Shown: positions 1 to 5,712 of the stretch, one piece after another
Position numbering within the stretch: position 1 is the first letter of the stretch
Layout of the letters: every line of letters starts with the position of its first letter
Assembly (NCBI GenBank): GCA_029777215.1
Contig: JAKOSQ010000352.1
Location: 1 to 6,345, forward strand
Length of the DNA stretch: 6,345 nt
From: Bacillota bacterium
GTDB lineage: Bacteria; Bacillota; Clostridia; Oscillospirales; Oscillospiraceae
Direction of reading: 5' to 3'
Translations under genes and position numbers: made by a program
The notes under the pieces: model-generated
The model's database searches: none
Told to the model about the DNA's origin: nothing
The model's input: the letters and a program-made list of their open reading frames with translations, nothing else

Positions 1-2
1 AC

Positions 3-776
3 CCGAACCAGCTCAAAAACTGCGTTGTCCTCGTCGGGCTCAGCGCCGCGCTCATGTGCCTGTGGTTCGGCGTCGGGCAGCTCGTCTTCCGTCTCCACAA
101 AAGGAGCTTTACGGGCCGCATCCTGCGCTTTGGCGCGATGTTCACGAACTTCTCCTTCGTCGGCTTCCCGGTCGTCCAGCAGTTATACGGGGACACGGGG
201 CTTTTGTATTTCGTCATCTTCACGATGCCGATTCGAATGGTCTACTACAGCTCGGCCCAGCCGCTGCTGGCCCCGCCGGGCGTGAACATCGGAAAAAAAT
301 CCTTCCGCGAGAGTCTTCGTGGCTGGTTTTCGCCCCCGGTCGTGGCGGTTTTCATCGGCCTTGCGCTCTACCTCAGCGGCTACCGTTTCCCGGCGCCGGT
401 GGATAAGGCGGTTGCAAGCATCGGCGCGACGGCCTCGCCCCTCGGCATGATTCTCTGCGGCATCACCATCGGCAAAAACGACCCCAAGGCGCTGCTCTCG
501 CCGCGCTATCTGCGCATGCCGCTGCTGCGAAACCTCCTCATGCCGCTCATCACGCTCCCGGTGGTCTATTTTCTGCCGCTTGACCCGGCGGTCGCGAAGA
601 TCATTCTCATCTACGCGGCGCTGCCGGTGGCGTCCATGCTCAACGCCTTCACGATAGAGTACGACGCCGGCGAGCCGGAAGCGATACTGGAGAGCGCCGG
701 CAGTGTCTTTTACTCAACGCTCCTGTGCGCTGTCACCATCCCGCTCTGGGCGCAGGCGGCGGAGCTGCTGTTTTAA
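3..776 (+). CDS. AEC (auxin efflux carrier) family transporter, 3' part
   Basis: This is the C-terminal 257 residues of a polytopic membrane permease of the AEC family. The reading frame is open to the left edge, so the true start lies outside; family members are about 300-320 residues, so roughly 50-60 residues are missing. Visible hydrophobic segments alternate with short loops: CVVLVGLSAALMCLWFGVG near the edge, then the conserved region with N-x-S-F-V-G-F-P (family signature around the first discontinuous helix), PPVVAVFIGLALYLSG, SPLGMILCGITIG, LLRNLLMPLITLPVVYFL, AALPVASMLNAF and a final STLLCAVTIPLW helix. Charged loops (HKRSFTGR, GKKSFRES) lie between helices. AEC proteins export small organic anions (malate/malonate-like acids) or auxin; the substrate here cannot be read from sequence. 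The next gene starts 58 bp downstream with its own strong ribosome site, so cotranscription is possible. Confidence 0.87.
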   Translation, partial: PNQLKNCVVLVGLSAALMCLWFGVGQLVFRLHKRSFTGRILRFGAMFTNFSFVGFPVVQQLYGDTGLLYFVIFTMPIRMVYYSSAQPLLAPPGVNIGKKSFRESLRGWFSPPVVAVFIGLALYLSGYRFPAPVDKAVASIGATASPLGMILCGITIGKNDPKALLSPRYLRMPLLRNLLMPLITLPVVYFLPLDPAVAKIILIYAALPVASMLNAFTIEYDAGEPEAILESAGSVFYSTLLCAVTIPLWAQAAELLF

Positions 777-834
777 ACCATCCGACCATTACATAAGGTA
801 TTTCTGAAACGAAAAACATAAGGGAGGCCACGTC

Positions 835-1458
835 ATGAAGCAGGTCATCACGATCAGCCGCGAATTCGGCAGCGGCGGACGTTCCATCGGCCGCGAGGTC
901 GCCGAGCGCCTCGGCTGGGCTTTTTACGATCGGGCACTCGTCGAGCGCCTTGCCAAGGAGAGCGGCTACAGCGAGGAATTCATCGAAAAGCGCGGCGAGG
1001 ACGCCACGACGACCTCCAGCTTTCTCTTCAATCTCGCGCGCTCGGGCGCGACCAGCGGCTACGGGGCCTCGAGCGGCAGCATCGACGGCTCGCCCGCCCT
1101 GTCCGACAAGCTTTTTGTCATGCAGTACAATCTCATCCGTGCGCTGCCAGACGAGGGTCCCTGCGTCATCGTCGGCCGCTGCTCAGACTACATCCTCCGC
1201 GACCGGCTCGACGCGCTGCACACTTTCATCTTTGCCGACGCCGCCTTCCGCGCCGACCGCATAATCCGGCTCTACGGCGAGCGCGACGACGCCCCCGCGA
1301 AGCGGCTCGAGGAGAAGGACAAAAAGCGTAAGGTCTTTTATAAAAACTACACCGGCCGCTCCTGGGGCCGCAGCCAGAACTATGACCTCTGCCTCAACAG
1401 CGGCAAGCTCGGCATCGAGGAGTGCGCGGACATCATCGTCCGGCTGGCGCAGAAATGA
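835..1458 (+). CDS. Cytidylate kinase-like family protein
   Basis: A 207-residue P-loop protein of the cytidylate-kinase-like family (Cytidylate_kin2 type), distinct from canonical Cmk. The N-terminus ITISREFGSGGRSIG (residues 5-19) is the family's phosphate-binding loop, where Arg stands in place of the Walker A Lys. The text IVGRCSDYIL (112-121), an FxADAAFRADRI stretch (133-143), the lid-like EKDKKRKVFYKNYT (160-173) and YDLCLNSGKLG (183-193) follow in the usual family order. Length is typical (about 200-220). Residues 56-90 form a Ser/Gly/Thr-rich insertion of low complexity, probably a mobile NMP-binding region. The ATG is chosen because AAGGGAGG sits 7-14 bases upstream and the protein begins at the family's conserved MxxVITISR. 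Members are predicted nucleoside monophosphate kinases, but most lack biochemical proof, so the substrate is uncertain. It lies behind the AEC transporter and ahead of a gap with a separate promoter, so it is not obviously part of the degV transcript. Confidence 0.9.
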   Translation: MKQVITISREFGSGGRSIGREVAERLGWAFYDRALVERLAKESGYSEEFIEKRGEDATTTSSFLFNLARSGATSGYGASSGSIDGSPALSDKLFVMQYNLIRALPDEGPCVIVGRCSDYILRDRLDALHTFIFADAAFRADRIIRLYGERDDAPAKRLEEKDKKRKVFYKNYTGRSWGRSQNYDLCLNSGKLGIEECADIIVRLAQK

Positions 1459-1477
1459 ACCGCATGTTAATTTTTTT
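1453..1477 (+). terminator. Weak intrinsic terminator candidate after the kinase-like gene
   Basis: An imperfect stem AAATGAAC / GTTAATTT (one mismatch, loop CGCAT) overlaps the stop codon of the kinase-like gene and runs into seven T residues (1471-1477). The stem is AT-rich and would be weak. The T run and the fresh promoter 30 bp downstream fit a transcript end here, but this is only suggestive. Confidence 0.3.
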
Positions 1478-1506
1478 ACCGCGCCCCCATTTTTCTGCGT
1501 TTGCGA

Positions 1507-1535
1507 TTGACAAAGGTAGATTATGAACGTATAAT
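1507..1535 (+). promoter_or_regulatory. Consensus sigma-A promoter of the degV gene
   Basis: TTGACA (1507-1512) and TATAAT (1530-1535) are separated by exactly 17 bp, matching both hexamers of the vegetative promoter at every base. The spacer is AT-rich. Transcription would start near 1541-1543, giving a leader of about 70 nt before the degV start at 1611. A promoter this close to consensus is expected to be strong unless repressed, and repeat elements lie directly at and downstream of the expected start point. Confidence 0.85.
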
Positions 1536-1583
1536 TTTAATGTAGTAATTTGTATCTTTTAATGTAATACTCAATATTACATT
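1535..1583 (+). repeat. AATGTARTA repeat triplet, candidate operator in the degV leader
   Basis: TTTTAATGTA occurs twice as a direct repeat (1535-1544 and 1557-1566), with a 22-bp period, close to two helical turns. The second copy is also the left arm of a perfect 9-bp inverted repeat, AATGTAATA (1561-1569) and TATTACATT (1575-1583), with a 5-base gap. So three copies of AATGTARTA lie between the -10 box and the ribosome site. This looks like a binding array for a dimeric repressor, or the inverted pair could form an AU-rich hairpin in the leader. I cannot assign a regulator family; the 19-bp core resembles but does not fit the GlnR/TnrA box spacing. Confidence 0.5.
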
Positions 1584-1610
1584 CTTTCAAAACGTGAGGT
1601 GAACTTCATC

Positions 1611-2459
1611 ATGAGTTTTCAGATCATAGGTGACAGCTGCTGCGACTACCCCTATCTGGAAGACGACTATCCCTGGCTCCGCCGCGTACCACTCACGATT
1701 GAGCTCGACGGCGAGAACTTTGTAGACGACGAAGAACTTCGCTGCGCGACGCTGATCTCCAAAATGGCGGCGTCACTCAACGCCCCGAAGTCGGCTTGCC
1801 CGGCGCCCGGACAGTTTATTGAAGCCTTTGAGGACTGCGGCGCGGACGAAATTTTCGTTGTGACGCTCTCCGACAAGGTCAGCGGCAGTTACGGCAGCGC
1901 CGTCGTCGCCGGAAAAATGTTCATGGAACAAAATCCGGACAAGAAGGTCTTTGTTTTCAGTTCCCACAGCGCCGCAGCGGGGGAGATTGCCGTTTGCTGC
2001 GAGCTTTACCGGCTGAAGTCCAAAGGCGCGAGCTTTGACGAAACCGTCGAAAAGGGTCTTGCCTTCATTTCGGGGCTGACGACCTATTTCATCCTTGAGA
2101 CGCTGGACGTTTTCCGCAAAAACGGCCGTCTCAACCACCTGCAGTCGATCGTCACGAGCGCACTCAAGCTCAAGCTCATCATGGGCGCCGACGATACTGG
2201 CAGCATCTGCGTCCGCGGCAAAGCGCTGACGGTCGACCGCGCGACCTACAAAATGGCCGACCTGATCGCGGAAAGGACCGCGGGGCAGGACATGAGCGAG
2301 CGCCATCTCTACATCTCGCAGTGCATGTGCCCGGAACGCGCGCGCAAGACGCGGGACATCATCATGAAAAAGACGAACTTCAAGGACTGCACCATTCTCC
2401 GGGCCGGCGGCATCGCCACGATCTACGCCAATTCCGGCGGACTTATTATCGCCTATTGA
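1611..2459 (+). CDS. DegV family protein (fatty-acid-binding, FakB-like)
   Basis: A 282-residue DegV protein. Family members bind a long-chain fatty acid; FakB proteins present it to the kinase FakA for phosphorylation. Visible motifs: IIGDSCCD (5-12, the DSxxD start), SACPAPGQF (61-69, equivalent to the TSQPSP loop), SDKVSGSYGSA (87-97, the SGTYxSA lipid carboxylate-binding loop), the SSHSAAAGE stretch (117-125), and ILETLDVFRKNGRL (161-174, the LxxGGR region) followed by LKLIMGADDTGSI. The C-terminus ends GGIATIYANSGGLIIAY, where classic FakB proteins have a His-x-Gly-Pro-Gly loop; here that His is replaced by Asn274. This places it in a divergent clostridial-type subfamily, so ligand handling may differ. 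Start choice: a GTG at 1599 is in frame, but GAGGTG (1595-1600) is the ribosome site and is well spaced for the ATG at 1611. The gene has its own promoter and terminator, so it is probably monocistronic. No fakA is visible. Confidence 0.9.
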   Translation: MSFQIIGDSCCDYPYLEDDYPWLRRVPLTIELDGENFVDDEELRCATLISKMAASLNAPKSACPAPGQFIEAFEDCGADEIFVVTLSDKVSGSYGSAVVAGKMFMEQNPDKKVFVFSSHSAAAGEIAVCCELYRLKSKGASFDETVEKGLAFISGLTTYFILETLDVFRKNGRLNHLQSIVTSALKLKLIMGADDTGSICVRGKALTVDRATYKMADLIAERTAGQDMSERHLYISQCMCPERARKTRDIIMKKTNFKDCTILRAGGIATIYANSGGLIIAY

Positions 2460-2464
2460 CTTAA

Positions 2465-2501
2465 AATAAAATGCGTGCGCCTTTGGCGCACGCATTTTAT
2501 T
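2465..2501. terminator. Bidirectional intrinsic terminator between degV and the fusion gene
   Basis: A perfect 17-bp stem (2465-2481 with 2485-2501) closed by a TTT loop. The core is GC-rich (GCGTGCGCC) and the outer part is A-rich on the left and T-rich on the right (TTTTATT), so an oligo-U tract is made in either direction. It lies 5 bp after the degV stop and about 85 bp beyond the stop of the convergent minus-strand gene, so it can end both transcripts. Confidence 0.9.
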
Positions 2502-2506
2502 AAGTC

Positions 2507-2537
2507 TGGCGGAAAAGCCCTGCGGGCTTTTCCGCCA
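2507..2537. repeat. Perfect 14-bp GC-rich hairpin in the convergent gap
   Basis: TGGCGGAAAAGCCC (2507-2520) and its exact complement (2524-2537) flank a TGC loop. There is no T run after the stem on either strand, so it is not by itself a classic intrinsic terminator; read on the minus strand it precedes the true terminator. It could protect the 3' end of the fusion-gene mRNA or be a dispersed intergenic palindrome. The rest of the gap (2538-2585) holds TTCTCGC-TCT-GCG(AT)AGAA, a small bulged hairpin (2543-2561), and nothing coding. Confidence 0.75.
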
Positions 2538-2585
2538 ACAGATTCTCGCTCTGCGATAGAACGTTTGAACGAAAGGCGAACCGGT

Positions 2586-5402
2586 TTATAGTGTCCCGTT
2601 TTCCATGAACATCGTCCGGTCAGAGCGGGCGGTGAGGCAGAAGGGGAGGAAGTTCTGCGCCTCGACCTTCTCGTCGAGCTGGAGCTTGTGGACGGTGAGG
2701 TCGTTTTCGCACCACGCGCCGCCGATGACGGACACGACCGGGAGCGCATCCCAGGGGTCGTCCATCGAGGAGCCGAGCTTGAGCGTGACGTGCGCCGGGT
2801 CCCAGGCCTTGTAGTCGTACTCGATCTCGTTTTCCAGCAGCGCGCCGTTGAGGAACTGAAGGCTGCCGTCCTCGTCCGGCATCATGTCGAAGTGGGCGTA
2901 GTAGCCTGTGCCGTAGCCCTTTGTTCCGGCGGCGGGGAACTGGAAGACCATGTCCGTCATCGCGTTGTTATACTTGCCGAGCTCGAGCTGTGCGTCGACG
3001 AGCTGCGCGCCGCGGCGGGCGACGGTCGCGTGGACCTTGTCGCCGTCCCTGCTGATGAAGATCTGGCTGCCGAGCTTTTTCGGCATCGAGCCGATGTCGC
3101 GGCCGCACTGTGTCGCCATCTCCGCGCCGGTGCCGTCGAGCAGGATGCTCACGGGGTAGAGGCCCGGCATGCCGTTGTAAGTGCAGTAGACGCCGAGGAT
3201 CGTCTCATAGTAGCTGTCCGCGAAGCTCGGATTGCCGACGCGGCAGACCGAAAGCGTCACGATCGGCATCATGTAGGGCTTGAGCGGCGCGGGCAGGACC
3301 TTCGCCACGGCGACGGGGTCGGTGAGGTAGGCCATGTAGACGCCCTGCTGGTCCGCCATGACGGACTTCTGGCAGAATTTCGAGAGGCTGTCCATGCCGA
3401 GGAGGAAGGACGGCGTCTTTTTCTTTTCGGTGCAGAGCGTGCAGGCCGCCCGGTAGCCGCCGCCGGTCGCGGGGGCGATGGTGCCGTCCTTCTTCGCGGA
3501 GCCGACGAGCTGGACGTTGAGGCCCTTGGCCTTGAGTTCGTCAAACAGCGCGTCGTTGGGGCGGTTGCCGAGGGAGAGAACGATCTGGTCTGCGGCGACG
3601 AACTTCTCCGTCTTGTCGTCGACGCTTTCGAGCACAACGCCGTCGGGTTTGACTTCCTTGAGCGCGTGCTTGAAAATGAACTCCACACCGTACTTGTTGA
3701 GGCGGCCGCAGACGTCGCCGACGTTGGTCTTATTGGCCTTGGGGGCGGCTCGCTTGAGCATGTCAGCGATGTAGACCTTCGACGCGCCCTGCGAGGCGAT
3801 GTACTCGGCGGTCTCAAGACCCGTGAGGCCCGCGCCGATGAGGGCGACGGTCTTGCCCTTGAGCTCAACCTTGCCCGCGAGGGCATCGAGGTCGCGGCAG
3901 ACGTTCACGCCGTGGATGCCGGGGATGGAATCCGGCACGACCGGGGAAGAGCCGACGGCGACGATCACGGCGTCCGGCTTCATTGCGGCGACGTCCTCCG
4001 CCGTCACGCTCTCGCCGAGCCGGACTTCGACGCCGAGCTTTTCAAAATAGGTCTCGTAGTAGTCCGCGATCCACTGCATGCGCTCCTTGAGCGGGGGCAG
4101 CTTCGCGTAGTTGACAGTGCCGCCGAGCTCCTTTTTGTCGTCAAAGAGCGTGACCTTGACGCCGCGCTCGGCGAGCGTCTTCGCGGCCTCCATGCCGGCG
4201 GGGCCGCCGCCGACGACGACCGCGTGCTTTTTCCCGGAGACATGCGCGGGGATGCCGAGCTTGCGCTCGCGGGCGCAGCGGGGGTTGACCGCGCACTCGG
4301 GCGGGATGCCGGCGATGCTCCAGCTCTCGAGCGTCTCGAAGCAGCGCAGACAGTTGATGCACTTGCAGATCTCTTTTTCGTGGCCGGACTGGGCCTTGAC
4401 GCCCCAGTTCGGGTCTGCAAGCCAGGAGCGGCCCATGGAGACGAAGTCTTCGACGCCGTCCTCCAAAAACTTTTCGCCGACGATCGGGTCGCGGATGACA
4501 GAAACGCCGATGACCGGGATGTGGACGTGGTCCTTGACGGCCTTGATGAGGTCGCGGCGCCAGCCCTGCGGGAAGGAGATCGGCTCAACGCAGGTCATGC
4601 CGGTCTCGTAAAGGCCGCAGGAGACGTCGATGTAGTCGATGCCCTGCGCCTCGAAGTACATGGCGATCTTGACGCCGTCCTGGATGTGGATGTACTCCTC
4701 GGTAACGCCGGTCTTGTCGAGGAATTCCTCGACGGACAGGCGGATGCCGATGGGGAAGTCGGCCCCGCAGGCCTTGCGAATGCCGGCGATGATTTCGGAA
4801 ACCATGCGCATGCGGTTTTCAAAGCTGCCGCCGTACTCGTCCTCGCGCTTGTTCGTGTAGGGGGAGAGAAACTGCTGGAGAAGATAGCCGTGCGCGCAGT
4901 GGAGCTCGACGCCGTCGCAGCCGGCCTTCTGGACGCGGACCGCGCCGTCGATGAACTGCTGTATCAGTTCCTTGACCTCGTCGGTCGTGAGCGCGCGGGT
5001 GTCCTGCTGCGAGACCTTGCAGGGGATGGCGGAGGCGGAGACGACGTCCTGCCCGCCGATGAGCGCGGAGACGCCCTCGCGGCCGGGGTGGTGGAGCTGA
5101 ATGAATATCTTCGAGTTTTCGCTGTGGATCGCATCCGCGAGCTTCGAGAGGGGAGCGATGTTCTCGTCCTTCGTGACCGTGAGCTGGCGCAGCAGACCGA
5201 CGCCGTGGTCGTCGTTGACGCGTGTGATCTCCGGGATCACGAGTCCCGCGCCGCCGGCGGCACGCGCTTTGTAAAACGCGATCATATCCTCGGACGGCGT
5301 GCCGTCGAGCTCCGCAAGGCCAATGCCCATTGGCGACATGACGAGGCGGTTTTTGAAGGTGAGCTTACCGATATGACCCTCGCTGAAGAGTTTTTCGTAC
5401 AT
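2586..5402 (-). CDS. Ene-reductase (OYE/2,4-dienoyl-CoA reductase type) fused to an acetoacetate decarboxylase-like domain
   Basis: A 938-residue two-enzyme fusion. Residues 1-345 are an FMN-binding Old Yellow Enzyme barrel: NRLVMSPMG (18-26), IQLHHPGR (101-108), GVELHCAHGYLLQQFLSP (164-181, with His168 and His171) and DEYGGSFENR (188-197). Cysteines 348, 351, 354 and 370 supply a 4Fe-4S site. A FAD Rossmann fold begins at VVVGGGPAG (395-403), an NAD(P)H fold at ALIGAGLTG (520-528), and the FAD-closing VGSAKKDGTIAPATGGGYRAA ends near 653. This is the layout of 2,4-dienoyl-CoA reductase, TMADH, BaiCD and daidzein reductase, normally about 640-670 residues. Residues ~665-938 resemble acetoacetate decarboxylase: YLTDPVAVAKVLPAPL (692-707), Glu733, and GRDIGSMPKKL (767-777) with the Schiff-base Lys775 and its neighbour Lys776. 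Start: GGAGG lies 7 bases before the ATG at 5402; a longer in-frame extension upstream lacks family similarity and overlaps the promoter. Probably cytoplasmic and monocistronic. Substrate unknown. Confidence 0.9.
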   Translation of the reverse strand: MYEKLFSEGHIGKLTFKNRLVMSPMGIGLAELDGTPSEDMIAFYKARAAGGAGLVIPEITRVNDDHGVGLLRQLTVTKDENIAPLSKLADAIHSENSKIFIQLHHPGREGVSALIGGQDVVSASAIPCKVSQQDTRALTTDEVKELIQQFIDGAVRVQKAGCDGVELHCAHGYLLQQFLSPYTNKREDEYGGSFENRMRMVSEIIAGIRKACGADFPIGIRLSVEEFLDKTGVTEEYIHIQDGVKIAMYFEAQGIDYIDVSCGLYETGMTCVEPISFPQGWRRDLIKAVKDHVHIPVIGVSVIRDPIVGEKFLEDGVEDFVSMGRSWLADPNWGVKAQSGHEKEICKCINCLRCFETLESWSIAGIPPECAVNPRCARERKLGIPAHVSGKKHAVVVGGGPAGMEAAKTLAERGVKVTLFDDKKELGGTVNYAKLPPLKERMQWIADYYETYFEKLGVEVRLGESVTAEDVAAMKPDAVIVAVGSSPVVPDSIPGIHGVNVCRDLDALAGKVELKGKTVALIGAGLTGLETAEYIASQGASKVYIADMLKRAAPKANKTNVGDVCGRLNKYGVEFIFKHALKEVKPDGVVLESVDDKTEKFVAADQIVLSLGNRPNDALFDELKAKGLNVQLVGSAKKDGTIAPATGGGYRAACTLCTEKKKTPSFLLGMDSLSKFCQKSVMADQQGVYMAYLTDPVAVAKVLPAPLKPYMMPIVTLSVCRVGNPSFADSYYETILGVYCTYNGMPGLYPVSILLDGTGAEMATQCGRDIGSMPKKLGSQIFISRDGDKVHATVARRGAQLVDAQLELGKYNNAMTDMVFQFPAAGTKGYGTGYYAHFDMMPDEDGSLQFLNGALLENEIEYDYKAWDPAHVTLKLGSSMDDPWDALPVVSVIGGAWCENDLTVHKLQLDEKVEAQNFLPFCLTARSDRTMFMENGTL

Positions 5403-5494
5403 ATACTTTCCTCCATAAATAAATTGTTTCTGCATTCGGAAAGACGGGGGGCGCGGCGCGCTTTGCGCAGTGCTTACCCTGCTACATATTAATA

Positions 5495-5522
5495 AGAATA
5501 TCCGTTTTGCGCCGTTTGTCAA
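5495..5522 (-). promoter_or_regulatory. Candidate sigma-A promoter of the ene-reductase fusion gene
   Basis: On the minus strand TTGACA (5522-5517) is followed after 16 bp by TATTCT (5500-5495). The -35 is perfect and the -10 matches four of six bases. The start point would be near 5488, giving a leader of about 85 nt with a small GCGC-AAA-GCGC hairpin and the GGAGG ribosome site at 5414-5410. The -35 box lies inside an inverted repeat, which suggests regulation. Confidence 0.6.
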
Positions 5523-5535
5523 GTGCGGGACAAAC
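5514..5535. promoter_or_regulatory. Inverted repeat over the -35 box, candidate operator
   Basis: GTTTGTC (5514-5520) and GACAAAC (5529-5535) are exact complements separated by 8 bp, giving a 22-bp dyad. It covers the -35 hexamer of the minus-strand promoter, a usual place for a repressor or a class-II activator. No regulator gene is present in the window. Confidence 0.4.
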
Positions 5536-5569
5536 TTTCGTCCGATCTTTCGCAAAGCCGTCCGAAAGT
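5534..5569. repeat. Nested inverted repeat between the divergent promoters
   Basis: ACTTTCG (5534-5540) pairs with CGAAAGT (5563-5569), and inside it CTTT (5547-5550) pairs with AAAG (5554-5557) around CGC. The heptamer CGTCCGA also occurs twice as a direct repeat (5539-5545 and 5559-5565), 20 bp apart. The block sits just upstream of the rplS -35 box and downstream of nothing coding, so it may be a shared control site for the divergent pair. Confidence 0.35.
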
Positions 5570-5581
5570 CCAAAATTTAGC

Positions 5582-5610
5582 TTGCAATTTGGCTTAGGAT
5601 GTGGTAGAAT
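5582..5610 (+). promoter_or_regulatory. Extended -10 sigma-A promoter of rplS
   Basis: TTGCAA (5582-5587) and TAGAAT (5605-5610) are spaced by 17 bp, and TGG immediately before the -10 gives a TGn extended -10 element. The start point is expected near 5616-5618, about 96 nt upstream of the L19 start codon. A strong promoter suits a ribosomal protein gene read on its own. Confidence 0.75.
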
Positions 5611-5616
5611 TCCATA

Positions 5617-5712
5617 GTCTATGTGAAGGAATTTGCATGGGCGCTATCAGGAGCGGTCCTCTGGCGGAGATTTTCCCGTTTACGAACGTTCGAGAAAAGG
5701 AAGGAAAAATCC
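5617..5712 (+). promoter_or_regulatory. rplS 5' leader, possible L19 autoregulatory leader
   Basis: The region from the predicted start point to the L19 start codon is about 96 nt and non-coding. It can form small stems: AGGA-GCGG-TCCT (5649-5660), CGTT-TACG-AACG (5677-5688) and the outer TTTTC (5671-5675) with GAAAA (5694-5698), whose 3' arm touches the AAGGAAGG ribosome site (5697-5704). A perfect palindrome CGAACGTTCG (5683-5692) offers an alternative fold. Bacillota often carry an L19 leader RNA before rplS; the position and ribosome-site occlusion fit, but I cannot confirm a match to that family by eye. Confidence 0.4.

Noticed and set aside
1561..1583. GlnR/TnrA-type nitrogen box in the degV leader
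   Set aside because: The TGTAA and TTACA half-sites match, but the interval is two bases too long for the TGTNA-N7-TNACA consensus, so the assignment does not hold.
1773..2495. A 240-codon open frame on the - strand opposite degV
   Set aside because: The + strand carries clear DegV motifs with promoter and ribosome site; the antisense frame begins inside the terminator hairpin and shows only composition-driven Ala/Arg/Asp/Val residues.
2688..5492. A very long open frame (about 930 codons) on the + strand, antisense to the ene-reductase fusion gene
   Set aside because: Its translation is rich in Asp, Val, Ala, Arg, Glu and His with no recognisable domain. It mirrors the GC-rich third positions of the real minus-strand gene, whose family motifs are clear along its full length. 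No ribosome site precedes it.
5403..5573. A 57-codon N-terminal extension of the fusion protein
   Set aside because: The extension has no family similarity, covers the predicted promoter and leader, and the ATG at 5402 has an ideal GGAGG 7 bases upstream and begins exactly where OYE-type proteins start.
5623..5712. In-frame GTG start 30 codons upstream of L19
   Set aside because: L19 proteins start at the MDLVQ-like segment; the extra residues are unlike the family and fall in the leader, while the ATG at 5713 has its own AAGGAAGG site.
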